From: Thermococcus radiotolerans
GTDB taxonomy: Archaea; Methanobacteriota_B; Thermococci; Thermococcales; Thermococcaceae
Length of the DNA: 64,000 nucleotides
Direction: 5' to 3'
Assembly (NCBI RefSeq): GCF_002214565.1
Contig: NZ_CP015106.1
Coordinates: forward strand, 186,001 to 250,000
Shown: in pieces, positions 8,829 through 16,811 of the stretch
Layout: the number at the start of each line of letters is the position of its first letter
Numbering within the stretch: the first letter of the stretch is position 1
The notes under the pieces: model-generated
What the model was told of the DNA's origin: nothing
Database searches by the model: none
The model's input: only the letters and a program-made list of their open reading frames with translations
Position numbers and translations under genes: made by a program

Positions 8829-10721
8829 ATGGGAAGGCCGGTCTTCCTCGGTAAGGCTTACATAAACTGGTGCGAGAAGTGCAACGTCCCGCTCATCGGC
8901 GATAGCTGTGCCGTTCACGGAAAGGAGAGCGTATTCCGCCTCAACATCACTCCCCCCGGCGACTTGAGGTTCGCCTTTGGGAAGGACATCGAGTTCATAC
9001 GCTCGGTGTTTAAGGAGCACTACGGTGTCGACCTCGGCGAACTCTTCGACGGAAAGGTGATTCTTCTAAACAAGACTCCCGGAGAGGATGATTCCTACGA
9101 GATAATACTCGACGGCTACGTCTTCGGCTGGATACGCTTCGACCCGCTGGAGCTTCGCTGGAAGCCCGGCCTGAAGGTCGAGGGTGCCATCGCCCTCTGG
9201 AAGCACTTTGGTAAGTCTATGAAGAAGTGGATAATCGTCGATGAAGGCGCAATAGAGCCCATCCTCAACGGCTCCAACCTCCTGCCCGTCGGCATACTCG
9301 AGGCCGAACCGAGCATAAGGCGGAACGACGACGTTATCCTCATCTCTGAGAGCGGCGAGGTCATCGCGACCGGCATAGCGAAGAAGGACTACGAGGGACT
9401 TGCCAACAAGGAGCGCGGAACCGGAGTCAAGGTCAGGCGGCAGAAGAGCGTGAACTACCGCGAGGGGAGAAAGGCCACGATGGAAGACGTGCTGAGGGCA
9501 AACTCCATCGAGCTTGAGAGGAAGGTTATGGAAGCGAGGCGCTTCATGAGGAAAATCGCCACCCGCTACTCCGACCTTCCGATAGCCGTTGCGTTCTCCG
9601 GTGGGAAGGACAGCCTGGCCGTCCTTGGTCTGGCCCTGGAGGAGTTCGGCGACGAGGGCTTCACAATCTTCTTCAACAACACCGGCATAGAGTTCCCGGA
9701 AACCCTCGAATACGTCGAGGAGCTGAGGAAGGAGCTCGAGCCGAAGGGCATTAGGTTCATCGTTGCCGATGCCGGCGACGCCTTCTGGCGCGCCCTTCAC
9801 GTCTTCTCCCCGCCGGGCAGGGACTACCGCTGGTGCTGCAAGGTTACGAAGCTCGGCCCGATAACGATGGCGATAAAGGAGAACTACCCCACAGGAGTGC
9901 TCATGTTCGTCGGCCAGAGGAAGTACGAGAGCATAAAGAGGTTTAAACAACCCCGCGTTTGGAAGAACCCCTGGGTGCCGAACGAGACCGGCGCATCGCC
10001 CATATTCCACTGGCGCGCGCTGGAGGTTTGGCTCTACATCTTCAGCAGGAAGCTCAAGTACAACCCGCTCTACGAGGAGAGGCTCGACAGGATAGGCTGC
10101 TTCCTCTGTCCGAGCGCGTCCCTGGCGGAGATCTACACCCTGAAGGAGGAGAGGCCCGAGCTGTGGGCCAAGTGGGAGAACGAGCTCAAGCGCTGGGGAA
10201 AACGCTTCAACATGCCTGACGAGTGGATAACTTACGGCTTCTGGCGCTGGAAGAAGCTGAGTAAGGGAGAGAAGGCGATAGCGAGGGAGCTCGGCGTTGA
10301 AGTTCCGGAGGAGCGTTCCTGGGAACCGGTGAGGTACACGATAGAGGAGACCAAGGAGGGCTTCGTGACCCGCTTCAACACCGTTGTGAACCTGGAGAGG
10401 ATTAAGGAAGTTGCTCCAATCCTCGGGGAGGTTGAGGAAGGCGAAAACTACATAAGGGCGGGCGATATTACATTTAGACCAGACGGTGCCTACACGGGCG
10501 AGTTCGACGAGGCCCTGCAAGCTTACTACCTCGTCAAGAGGGCCTACGAGTGTGTCGGCTGCGGTGTCTGCGTCGGAAAGTGTCCCGAGGAGGCGCTCAG
10601 CATAGATCCGAGGAGCAAGAAAATCGTCGTTAATTACGACCTGTGCACCCACTGCCGGGAGTGTATGGACGTATGCCCGCTGTTAAAAATCAAAAACCCC
10701 GAGGAAGGGAGCCAGCTCTAA
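8829..10721 (+). CDS. Phosphoadenosine phosphosulfate reductase-like protein fused to zinc ribbon and 2x[4Fe-4S] ferredoxin
   Basis: A 630-residue multidomain protein. The N-terminus carries a zinc-ribbon-like pair (WCEKCNVPLIGDSC, residues 11-26). A PUA-like region follows around residues 120-190. The PP-loop (AFSGGKDSL) is at residues 255-263, with downstream CCKVTKLGP and a CFLCPS cysteine pair. The C-terminus is a bacterial-type ferredoxin with two CxxCxxCxxxCP motifs (about residues 573-622). PP-loop enzymes of this class activate or reduce sulfate esters or thiolate RNA. In this archaeon a sulfur-transfer or RNA-thiolation role is as plausible as assimilatory PAPS reduction. The next gene starts inside its 3' end. 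Confidence 0.82.
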   Translation: MGRPVFLGKAYINWCEKCNVPLIGDSCAVHGKESVFRLNITPPGDLRFAFGKDIEFIRSVFKEHYGVDLGELFDGKVILLNKTPGEDDSYEIILDGYVFGWIRFDPLELRWKPGLKVEGAIALWKHFGKSMKKWIIVDEGAIEPILNGSNLLPVGILEAEPSIRRNDDVILISESGEVIATGIAKKDYEGLANKERGTGVKVRRQKSVNYREGRKATMEDVLRANSIELERKVMEARRFMRKIATRYSDLPIAVAFSGGKDSLAVLGLALEEFGDEGFTIFFNNTGIEFPETLEYVEELRKELEPKGIRFIVADAGDAFWRALHVFSPPGRDYRWCCKVTKLGPITMAIKENYPTGVLMFVGQRKYESIKRFKQPRVWKNPWVPNETGASPIFHWRALEVWLYIFSRKLKYNPLYEERLDRIGCFLCPSASLAEIYTLKEERPELWAKWENELKRWGKRFNMPDEWITYGFWRWKKLSKGEKAIARELGVEVPEERSWEPVRYTIEETKEGFVTRFNTVVNLERIKEVAPILGEVEEGENYIRAGDITFRPDGAYTGEFDEALQAYYLVKRAYECVGCGVCVGKCPEEALSIDPRSKKIVVNYDLCTHCRECMDVCPLLKIKNPEEGSQL

Positions 10722-11623
10722 TTGGGTTATTCCTGATTCTGTCCCTCATTTTCCTCCCGCTGGTAGGTGCACAGGAGTATGACTACGAGATAAACGCCTA
10801 CGCGGTCTACTTTGAGGTGATAGACCAGAACAACATCCGCGAGACCGTCGAGATAGACCTTACACCGCACACGAACCTCAGCCAGTACGTCATCTACACC
10901 GCCTACCCGGTTGAGAACGCGAGCGCCGTGCTCGACCTTGGGAACAGGGTGGAGAGGATAAACGTAACCGTGAGGGAAGTTCTTGGCGGAACCAACGCCA
11001 TCTACATGACTTTTCCCACCCTTGAGGTGGGGCAGAGCGCCAGGATAGGGCTTACCTTCACGACGAGGGGCATGGTAAGCGAGAACGGCGGAAACGAGCA
11101 GTTCACGTACTACATCAAATTCAGTCAGCCGGTTGGCGTCTTCCACATGCAGCTCCTTGTCCCGAGGGGCTACGCAATCCTCTCGCCGATAATCCCCTCG
11201 CCGGACAGGGTCGAGAGTTCAACCGACCGGCTTCTTCTGGAATGGAAGCGCAGCAACGTCCGGCCCGGAGACGAGTTTTACTTCATAGTGGGCTTTTCGG
11301 GGGAGATAACCGTTCCAAAGCCGCCCTCGCCGTGGCTTTATCTCGGCGTCTTTATAATCGGCCTCCTACTCGGCGGCGGTTCGGTTTACGGCTACATTCT
11401 CTACCGGGAGAGGAAGCGCGAGGAGGAGCTCACCCACCTGAGGAGCGACGAGGAGAAGCTACTCGCCATGCTGAAGGAGGGTCCTGTTCTCCAGAGTGAA
11501 CTCGCTGAAAAACTCGGTGTTTCGAAGGCCAAGGTCAGCATAATCCTCCGCGAGATGGAGGAGAAGGGATTGATAACCCGCACCAAGGAAGGGAGAACCT
11601 ACCGGGTTTTTCTGAAGGAGTGA
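10673..11623 (+). CDS. Membrane-anchored protein with extracytoplasmic domain and C-terminal winged-helix DNA-binding domain
   Basis: I chose ATG 10673 (316 residues), overlapping the PAPS-reductase-like gene by 49 bases. A GTG 30 bases upstream is possible, but there is no good ribosome site for either. An N-terminal hydrophobic segment (LIGLFLILSLIFLPLVGA) is followed by a beta-rich domain of about 180 residues. A second membrane segment (LYLGVFIIGLLLGGGSVYGYILY) lies near residues 221-243. The C-terminal MarR-like winged helix (EGPVLQSELAEKLGVSKAKVSIILREMEEKGLI) would lie in the cytoplasm. The topology suggests a one-protein sensor-regulator that reads an external or membrane signal. Target genes unknown. 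Confidence 0.75.
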   Translation: MPAVKNQKPRGREPALIGLFLILSLIFLPLVGAQEYDYEINAYAVYFEVIDQNNIRETVEIDLTPHTNLSQYVIYTAYPVENASAVLDLGNRVERINVTVREVLGGTNAIYMTFPTLEVGQSARIGLTFTTRGMVSENGGNEQFTYYIKFSQPVGVFHMQLLVPRGYAILSPIIPSPDRVESSTDRLLLEWKRSNVRPGDEFYFIVGFSGEITVPKPPSPWLYLGVFIIGLLLGGGSVYGYILYRERKREEELTHLRSDEEKLLAMLKEGPVLQSELAEKLGVSKAKVSIILREMEEKGLITRTKEGRTYRVFLKE

Positions 11624-11627
11624 GTAC

Positions 11628-11637
11628 CTTTATAAAC
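11628..11637 (+). promoter_or_regulatory. TATA box for the zinc-ribbon protein gene
   Basis: CTTTATAAAC lies 32 bases upstream of the chosen ATG at 11669, directly after the preceding stop. Confidence 0.6.
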
Positions 11638-11668
11638 GCCTCCCCTCTTCTTCTCACTGGTGAGAGAC

Positions 11669-12283
11669 ATGGAGGAGTATTTCATCTGTCCAGAGTGCGG
11701 TAGCGATGACGTTGAGGTCATCAAGGAGAGGGGAAGGGAGCTCACCCTCCGCTGCAACGAGTGCGGCAACGTGTGGCACGTCACGCTTCCAAAGCTCATC
11801 AAGGTTCCGCTCATAGTGAGCAAGCACGAGAGAAGTTTCAGAACCTTCGTCGAACTGCCCGAGGGTGAAGAAATCCGGGTGGGCGACATAGTCGAAACCG
11901 AAGATGACGAGGTAAGGATAACCGGCATAGAGCTTGAGGGAGACAGGCGCGTTGAGAGGGCCGAGATAGGCGAGATCAAGACCCTCTGGGGCGAGAGCCT
12001 AACCTACCCGAAGGTCATCAAGGTCTCCATATATCTGCCGAAGGGCCTTACCCAGGCCTTCAAGGTGAAGGTGCCGAGGAACGAGGAGTTCGTCGTCGGA
12101 GAGGTTCTCGAGGTCGGCGGCTACACCTTCCGGGTTGAGAAGATAAAGACCGAGACCAAGATGCTCCACCACGGGAAGGCAAAGGCCGATAAGATAGTCG
12201 CCCTCATGGGTCACAGCATTCCCCGCGCGAGGGCGAGGAGGAGCCTTGAGATATACAGGGGCTACGACAGGGAATCTTCGTGA
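11669..12283 (+). CDS. HVO_0476-family zinc finger protein
   Basis: A 204-residue protein. The N-terminal zinc ribbon (CPECGSDDVEVIKERGRELTLRCNECG, about residues 7-33) is followed by repeated small beta domains. The family is conserved in Euryarchaeota without an assigned biochemical role; nucleic-acid or ribosome association is a common guess. ATG 11669 is chosen over GTG 11660 because GGTGAGAG ends a few bases before it. It is transcribed separately, with a typical TATA box, just upstream of the ribosomal protein block. Confidence 0.8.
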   Translation: MEEYFICPECGSDDVEVIKERGRELTLRCNECGNVWHVTLPKLIKVPLIVSKHERSFRTFVELPEGEEIRVGDIVETEDDEVRITGIELEGDRRVERAEIGEIKTLWGESLTYPKVIKVSIYLPKGLTQAFKVKVPRNEEFVVGEVLEVGGYTFRVEKIKTETKMLHHGKAKADKIVALMGHSIPRARARRSLEIYRGYDRESS

Positions 12284-12366
12284 AAGAGCCGGTCGTGATG
12301 AGCCTTTCTTTCTCCTTTCCGACCCCTTCGGGGAATGAGGAGCTTGGCCGCTGCTGACATCGAAAT

Positions 12367-12376
12367 CCTTTTAAAG
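12367..12376 (+). promoter_or_regulatory. TATA-like box for the L7Ae gene
   Basis: CCTTTTAAAG lies about 60 bases before the ATG. That implies a leader of roughly 35-40 bases containing two GATGA repeats and a GGAGGGATG ribosome site. Confidence 0.5.
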
Positions 12377-12436
12377 CCTCCTCCGGAATTGAGCACGCAA
12401 AACTCGATGAACGATGAGGTTTCGGAGGGATGAAAG

Positions 12437-12808
12437 ATGGCGAAGCCAAGCTACGTCAAGTTTGAGGTTCCGGCAGAGCTTGCCGAGAAGGCCCTTGAGG
12501 CCGTCGAGCTCGCTCGCGACACCGGAAGGATAAGGAAGGGTACCAACGAGACCACCAAGGCCGTTGAGAGGGGCCAGGCCAAGCTCGTTGTCATCGCTGA
12601 GGACGTTGACCCTGAGGAGATAGTTGCCCACCTCCCGCCGCTGTGTGAGGAGAAGGAGATTCCGTACATTTACGTTCCGAGCAAGAAGGAGCTCGGTGCT
12701 GCCGCTGGTATTGAGGTTCCCTCTGCCAGCGTCGCCATCGTCGAGCCCGGCAAGGGCCGCGAGCTCGTTGAGGACATCGCAATGAAGGTTAGGGAGCTCA
12801 TGAAGTGA
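12437..12808 (+). CDS. rpl7ae: Ribosomal protein L7Ae
   Basis: K-turn-binding protein of the 50S subunit. It is also a core subunit of archaeal box C/D and H/ACA RNPs and of RNase P. The 123 residues show the family core: [39 protein letters not shown] (about residues 35-73) and the signature near [17 protein letters not shown]. Length matches archaeal L7Ae. It heads the conserved L7Ae-S28e-L24e-Ndk gene string of Thermococcales. Confidence 0.98.
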   Translation: MAKPSYVKFEVPAELAEKALEAVELARDTGRIRKGTNETTKAVERGQAKLVVIAEDVDPEEIVAHLPPLCEEKEIPYIYVPSKKELGAAAGIEVPSASVAIVEPGKGRELVEDIAMKVRELMK

Positions 12809-12835
12809 GCTCCTTTTCCTTCCTTCACCGCAAGG

Positions 12836-12845
12836 AAAGGTTTAA
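12836..12845 (+). promoter_or_regulatory. TATA-like box for the S28e-L24e transcript
   Basis: AAAGGTTTAA at 12836-12845 lies about 45 bases before the S28e ATG. A GGGGTGTGAG ribosome site is at 12877. This would allow S28e-L24e to be expressed independently of L7Ae. Confidence 0.5.
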
Positions 12846-12887
12846 GTTCATCCGTGCGAGGGATTTTTAGGTTAAGGGGTGTGAGAA

Positions 12888-13100
12888 ATGAGCGACGAAG
12901 GATACCCGGCTGAGGTTATTGAGATCGTTGCCAGAACCGGCGTCACCGGTGGCGTTACTCAGGTCAAGGTTAGGGTTTTGGAAGGCCGCGACAAGGGCAG
13001 GGTCATCAGAAGGAACATCAAGGGGCCGGTTCGCGTCGGCGACATAGTCATCCTCAGGGAGACCGAGCGTGAAGCTAGGGAGATCAGGACCAGGAGGTAA
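12888..13100 (+). CDS. rps28e: Ribosomal protein S28e
   Basis: Small 30S-subunit protein of 70 residues with the OB-like fold. Diagnostic segments are [47 protein letters not shown] and the C-terminal [13 protein letters not shown]. Full length for the family. Only 5 bases separate it from L24e, a standard archaeal pairing. Confidence 0.98.
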   Translation: MSDEGYPAEVIEIVARTGVTGGVTQVKVRVLEGRDKGRVIRRNIKGPVRVGDIVILRETEREAREIRTRR

Positions 13101-13105
13101 TCGCG

Positions 13106-13312
13106 ATGGCCAGGTGGAACGTCTGCTCCTACTGCGGAAAGGAGTTCGAGCCGGGAACGGGCAAGATGTACGTCAGGAACGACGGCAGAGTCCTGTTCTT
13201 CTGCTCCAACAAGTGCGAGAAGTACTACTTCATGGGCAGGAACCCGAGGAAGCTCAAGTGGACCAAGGCCTTCCAGGAAGCGAGGCTTCAGAGGGCCAAG
13301 AGGAGGAAGTGA
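13106..13312 (+). CDS. rpl24e: Ribosomal protein L24e
   Basis: 50S-subunit zinc protein of 68 residues. Four zinc ligands are visible as CSYC near residues 7-10 and CSNKC near residues 35-39. The lysine/arginine-rich tail [23 protein letters not shown] completes the family pattern. It is the last ribosomal gene before a T-rich terminator-like stretch. Confidence 0.98.
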   Translation: MARWNVCSYCGKEFEPGTGKMYVRNDGRVLFFCSNKCEKYYFMGRNPRKLKWTKAFQEARLQRAKRRK

Positions 13313-13330
13313 TTTCTTTCTTTTCCTTCC
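13313..13330 (+). terminator. Oligo-pyrimidine terminator after L24e
   Basis: TTTCTTTCTTTTCC follows the L24e stop directly. T-rich tracts without a hairpin are the usual archaeal terminator form. Confidence 0.5.
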
Positions 13331-13413
13331 CGTTTCTGACTTCGACGTTTCTTACGTGTTAACAGTTCCAAAAAACCTATTAACCACCCGGCCAATTAAC
13401 TTCGGTGTTGCCA

Positions 13414-13938
13414 ATGGCCGAGAGGAAGATAGAGAGGACGCTCGTTATACTCAAGCCCGACGCAGTCGTCCGCGGACTGATGGGCGAAATAATCTCCCGC
13501 TTTGAGAAGAGGGGTCTCAAAATCGTCGGGATGAAGATGATATGGATCGACCGCGAGCTGGCGGAGAAGCACTACGAGGAGCACAGGGGAAAGCCCTTCT
13601 TTGAGCCACTACTCGACTACATCACCAAGGCCCCGAGCGTTGTCATGGTGGTTGAGGGACGCTACGCCATAAGCGTCGTCAGGAAGATGTGCGGCGCCAC
13701 CGACCCAAAGGACGCGGAGCCCGGAAGCATAAGGGGCGACTACGGCCTCGACATCGGAGACTCGATATACAACATAATCCACGCCTCGGACAGCCCTGAG
13801 AGCGCCGAGAGGGAGATAAACCTCTACTTCAAGCCGGAGGAGATATTCGAGTATTGTAAAGCAGCGGACTGGTTCTACCACACTCACGCGAGGGGAAAGA
13901 AGGAGTACCTCGACAGCATGAACTGCCTCGAGCGCTAG
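13414..13938 (+). CDS. ndk: Nucleoside diphosphate kinase
   Basis: Transfers the gamma phosphate between nucleoside triphosphates and diphosphates through a phospho-histidine. The active-site motif [16 protein letters not shown] is present, with His123 as the likely phosphorylated residue. The N-terminal [20 protein letters not shown] is also diagnostic. ATG 13414 (174 residues) is taken instead of the GTG 9 bases upstream because it leaves the canonical N-terminus [16 protein letters not shown]. The protein is somewhat longer than bacterial Ndk, as in other Thermococcales. The 3' end overlaps the convergent membrane gene by 4 bases. Confidence 0.97.
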   Translation: MAERKIERTLVILKPDAVVRGLMGEIISRFEKRGLKIVGMKMIWIDRELAEKHYEEHRGKPFFEPLLDYITKAPSVVMVVEGRYAISVVRKMCGATDPKDAEPGSIRGDYGLDIGDSIYNIIHASDSPESAEREINLYFKPEEIFEYCKAADWFYHTHARGKKEYLDSMNCLER

Positions 13939-14897
13939 ACCTTTTTCATTCTCTTCTCCACGTCTGTGAGCGTTGTGAACTCGTCCCGTTCCTTGTTCTT
14001 CTTCGCCAGCTCAGTCACCTTCTTCAGCGTCCTCTGGAGCGTTTCCTTTCCGAGCTCCCCGGCCACGAACTGATCCGTGGCCGTGCGTACCTGGATTATG
14101 TAAGCCAAATCAACCCCCCAGGAGAGGAGCGTTAGAAAGGCCGCGCCGGCAAGCTTGAGGTTCCAATCGTCGATGTCCGCGACCACCATTCCGGATATGA
14201 GGAACACTATCAGGCCGAGGATGAGCTGCCTGACAGCTATTCCCCTGCTCTCAACGTAGGCCGCCTCAAGTACCATCACCTTTGTCTCGTCGGGTTCAAA
14301 ATCCAGGAGCCTCTCGCCGATGAAGAGCCGTCTTCCAGTCAGCAGAGCCGTGAAGCAGTCCTTTACGCCGCAGACCTCCTCAACCTCGATGCCGTACTTC
14401 CTCAGGAAACCCTTCACCCAGCCGAGGTCGAGCCTTTCAGCGTTTGTCACGTTTCTTATGTATTCCTCGCGGTTTTTGAGGAGCCAGACTCCGATCACCA
14501 GGTAGAGAATCGCGTAAACGCCGAGGAGCCTGGGATAGAGGCCCACGGAGACCAAGGAGAAGAACAGGGTAATCTTGCCGATGTTGTTCTCCCACGAGGC
14601 CGCCCTGGGCAGCGTCAGACCGGCGTTCCTCACGAGGAGGTAAGCGATGAGGTAATCGAGGTACACCGCGAACAGTAGGGCCAGGCCGATTTCCCTGCCG
14701 GGGGCGGTCTCACCGGCGATCATCTCCCCGCGGAGGGAATTGAGGGTCGCGAAGTAGAGCATCCAGACGGAGGCGAGTGACAGCGAGAACAGCATGCCGT
14801 AAACCGAGGCTCTGTATCTGTTTTTCCTCCAGAGCAGAAGAGCGATTCCAAACCCCACGACCGTTGAAATCAGCACGATGGCAAAGCCGGCCAGCAT
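13935..14897 (-). CDS. Polytopic membrane protein resembling a degenerate M48 (HtpX-like) peptidase
   Basis: A 320-residue protein with about seven membrane segments: residues 3-22, 34-52, 70-90 and 106-140, plus two near residues 215-255. Between them lies [39 protein letters not shown], which follows the layout of M48 peptidases (activity-loop strand, then LLE...PDE, then the zinc helix). Here the zinc-binding HExxH reads EAAYV. A later [12 protein letters not shown] segment mimics the family's ExxAD helix. No catalytic metal site is therefore visible. I infer a pseudo-peptidase or a membrane scaffold. The gene stands alone, convergent to ndk and divergent from infB. Confidence 0.6.
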   Translation of the reverse strand: MLAGFAIVLISTVVGFGIALLLWRKNRYRASVYGMLFSLSLASVWMLYFATLNSLRGEMIAGETAPGREIGLALLFAVYLDYLIAYLLVRNAGLTLPRAASWENNIGKITLFFSLVSVGLYPRLLGVYAILYLVIGVWLLKNREEYIRNVTNAERLDLGWVKGFLRKYGIEVEEVCGVKDCFTALLTGRRLFIGERLLDFEPDETKVMVLEAAYVESRGIAVRQLILGLIVFLISGMVVADIDDWNLKLAGAAFLTLLSWGVDLAYIIQVRTATDQFVAGELGKETLQRTLKKVTELAKKNKERDEFTTLTDVEKRMKKV

Positions 14898-14952
14898 TTT
14901 ACCACCCCTCCAAGATTACCACTCCAGCTTTTAATCCTTCCGGCCGGACGAA

Positions 14953-14962
14953 CCTTTAAAAG
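14953..14962 (+). promoter_or_regulatory. TATA box for infB
   Basis: CCTTTAAAAG lies 34 bases before the ATG at 14996, with AGAGGTGAG as ribosome binding site between them. Confidence 0.6.
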
Positions 14963-14995
14963 GCCACGCCGGAGTTAGGCTTAGAGGTGAGGGAG

Positions 14996-16789
14996 ATGAA
15001 AAAGATTAGACAGCCCATCATAGCGGTTCTCGGTCACGTTGACCATGGAAAAACAACCCTGCTCGACAGGATCAGGCGCACGAACGTCGCCGGCAAAGAG
15101 GCCGGCGGAATAACTCAGCACATAGGCGCTACGGAGGTGCCGATCGAGACCGTCAAGCAGCTGGCCGGTCCGCTCATCAAGCTCTGGAAGGGTGAGATAA
15201 AGCTCCCGGGACTGCTCTTCATAGACACTCCCGGTCACGAGGCCTTTACCAGCCTCCGCGCTAGGGGTGGGAGCCTGGCAGACCTCGCGGTTCTGATAGT
15301 TGACGTGAACGAGGGCTTCCAGCCCCAGACGATAGAGAGCATCGAGATACTCAGGAAGAACAGGACCCCCTTCATCGTGGCCGCCAACAAGATAGACAGG
15401 ATTAAGGGCTGGAAGGTTGAGGAGGACGAGCCGTTCCTAGTCAACATCAAGAAGCAGGACCAGAGGGCCCAGCAGGAGCTTGAAACCAAGCTCTGGGAAC
15501 TCATCGGAAAGTTCTACGAGATGGGCTTCAACGCCAACCGCTTCGACAGGGTTCAGGACTTCACGCGCGAGCTTGCCATAATCCCGATTTCAGCCAAGTA
15601 CGGTATAGGCGTTCCGGAACTTCTCGTCCTTATCGCGGGTCTCAGCCAGAAGTACCTCGAGGAGAAGCTCAAGATCGAGGTCGAGGGCCCGGCGCGCGGC
15701 ACGATCCTCGAAGTGCGCGAAGAGCTTGGCCTCGGAACCACCATAGACGTCATAATCTACGACGGAACTCTGAGGAAGGACGACACGATAGTCGTTGGAG
15801 GCAAAGACAAAGCGATAGTGACGAAAATCCGCGCCCTGCTCAAGCCGAAGCCCCTCGATGAGATACGTGACCCGAGGTTCCGCTTCGACCAGGTCGACGA
15901 GGTCGCCGCCGCCGCGGGTATAAAGATAGCCGCACCCGGTCTTGAGGAAGCCCTAGCCGGCTCGCCGGTCATAGCGGCCCGCTCGGAGGAAGAGGTCGAG
16001 AGGGCCAAGGCGGAGATACTCGGCCAGATACAGAGCGTCGTCATAAGCACCGGCAAGGTGGGGGTCATAGTCAAGGCCGACACCCTCGGAAGCCTCGAGG
16101 CCCTCAGCAAGGAGCTCCAGGAGAAGAGCATACCGATAAGGAAGGCCGACGTCGGGAACATCAGCAAGACCGACGTGATGGAGGCCCTGAGCGTCAAGGA
16201 CGAGGAGCCCAAGTACGGCGTCGTCCTCGGCTTCAACGTCAAGGTGAACGAGGACGCTGCGGAGGTCGCCAAGGCCAAGGGGGTGCCGATATTCACCGGT
16301 AACATCATCTACAAGCTCATCGAGGACTACGAGGCCTGGGTCAAGGCGGAGGAGGAGAAGAAGAAGCGTGAGCTGCTCAGCAAGGTCACCTTCCCGGGCG
16401 TCATAAGGCTCTACCCGGACGAGCGCTACGTATTCAGGCGCAGCCACCCGGCCATAGTCGGCATCGAGGTGGTTGAGGGCAGGATAAAGCCTGGAGTGAC
16501 GCTCATCAAACAGAACGGCCAGAAGGTCGGCGTCATCAAGTCGATCAAGAACAAGAACGACTTTGTCCAGGAGGCCAAGAAGGGCGACGCCGTTGCGATA
16601 GCCATCGAGGGCGCGATGGTCGGCAGGCACATCCACCCCGGCGAGACTCTCTACGTTGACCTGAGCAAGAACGACGTCATAATCCTTGCCAAGCAGCTCA
16701 AGAACGAGCTGGACGAGACCGACATAAGGGCCCTCAAGATGACGGCGAAGGTCAAGGTCCAGCAGGACCCGTTCTGGAAGGCGGTTTGA
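14996..16789 (+). CDS. infB: Translation initiation factor aIF5B
   Basis: GTPase that promotes subunit joining and initiator tRNA positioning. G1 (GHVDHGKTT) is near residues 13-21, G3 (DTPGHEAF) near 76-83 and G4 (ANKIDR) near 127-132. After the G domain come the beta-barrel, the alpha-beta-alpha domain and the C-terminal tRNA-binding domain (FPGVIRLYPDERYVFRRSHPAIVGIEV). The 597 residues match intein-free archaeal homologues. The P-loop is uninterrupted, whereas several Thermococcales infB genes are known to carry an intein in the GTP-binding domain. ATG 14996 is preferred to GTG 14987 because the GGTGAG ribosome site overlaps the latter. Confidence 0.97.
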   Translation: MKKIRQPIIAVLGHVDHGKTTLLDRIRRTNVAGKEAGGITQHIGATEVPIETVKQLAGPLIKLWKGEIKLPGLLFIDTPGHEAFTSLRARGGSLADLAVLIVDVNEGFQPQTIESIEILRKNRTPFIVAANKIDRIKGWKVEEDEPFLVNIKKQDQRAQQELETKLWELIGKFYEMGFNANRFDRVQDFTRELAIIPISAKYGIGVPELLVLIAGLSQKYLEEKLKIEVEGPARGTILEVREELGLGTTIDVIIYDGTLRKDDTIVVGGKDKAIVTKIRALLKPKPLDEIRDPRFRFDQVDEVAAAAGIKIAAPGLEEALAGSPVIAARSEEEVERAKAEILGQIQSVVISTGKVGVIVKADTLGSLEALSKELQEKSIPIRKADVGNISKTDVMEALSVKDEEPKYGVVLGFNVKVNEDAAEVAKAKGVPIFTGNIIYKLIEDYEAWVKAEEEKKKRELLSKVTFPGVIRLYPDERYVFRRSHPAIVGIEVVEGRIKPGVTLIKQNGQKVGVIKSIKNKNDFVQEAKKGDAVAIAIEGAMVGRHIHPGETLYVDLSKNDVIILAKQLKNELDETDIRALKMTAKVKVQQDPFWKAV

Positions 16790-16811
16790 GTCCCGTTACC
16801 CTTCTTTTCTT

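Noticed and set aside
9066-10652. 528-codon open frame antisense to the PAPS-reductase-like gene
   Set aside because: It is the mirror of a strongly biased coding sequence; no ribosome site, no recognisable domain, and leucine/valine/glutamate-rich composition typical of antisense shadows in this genome type.
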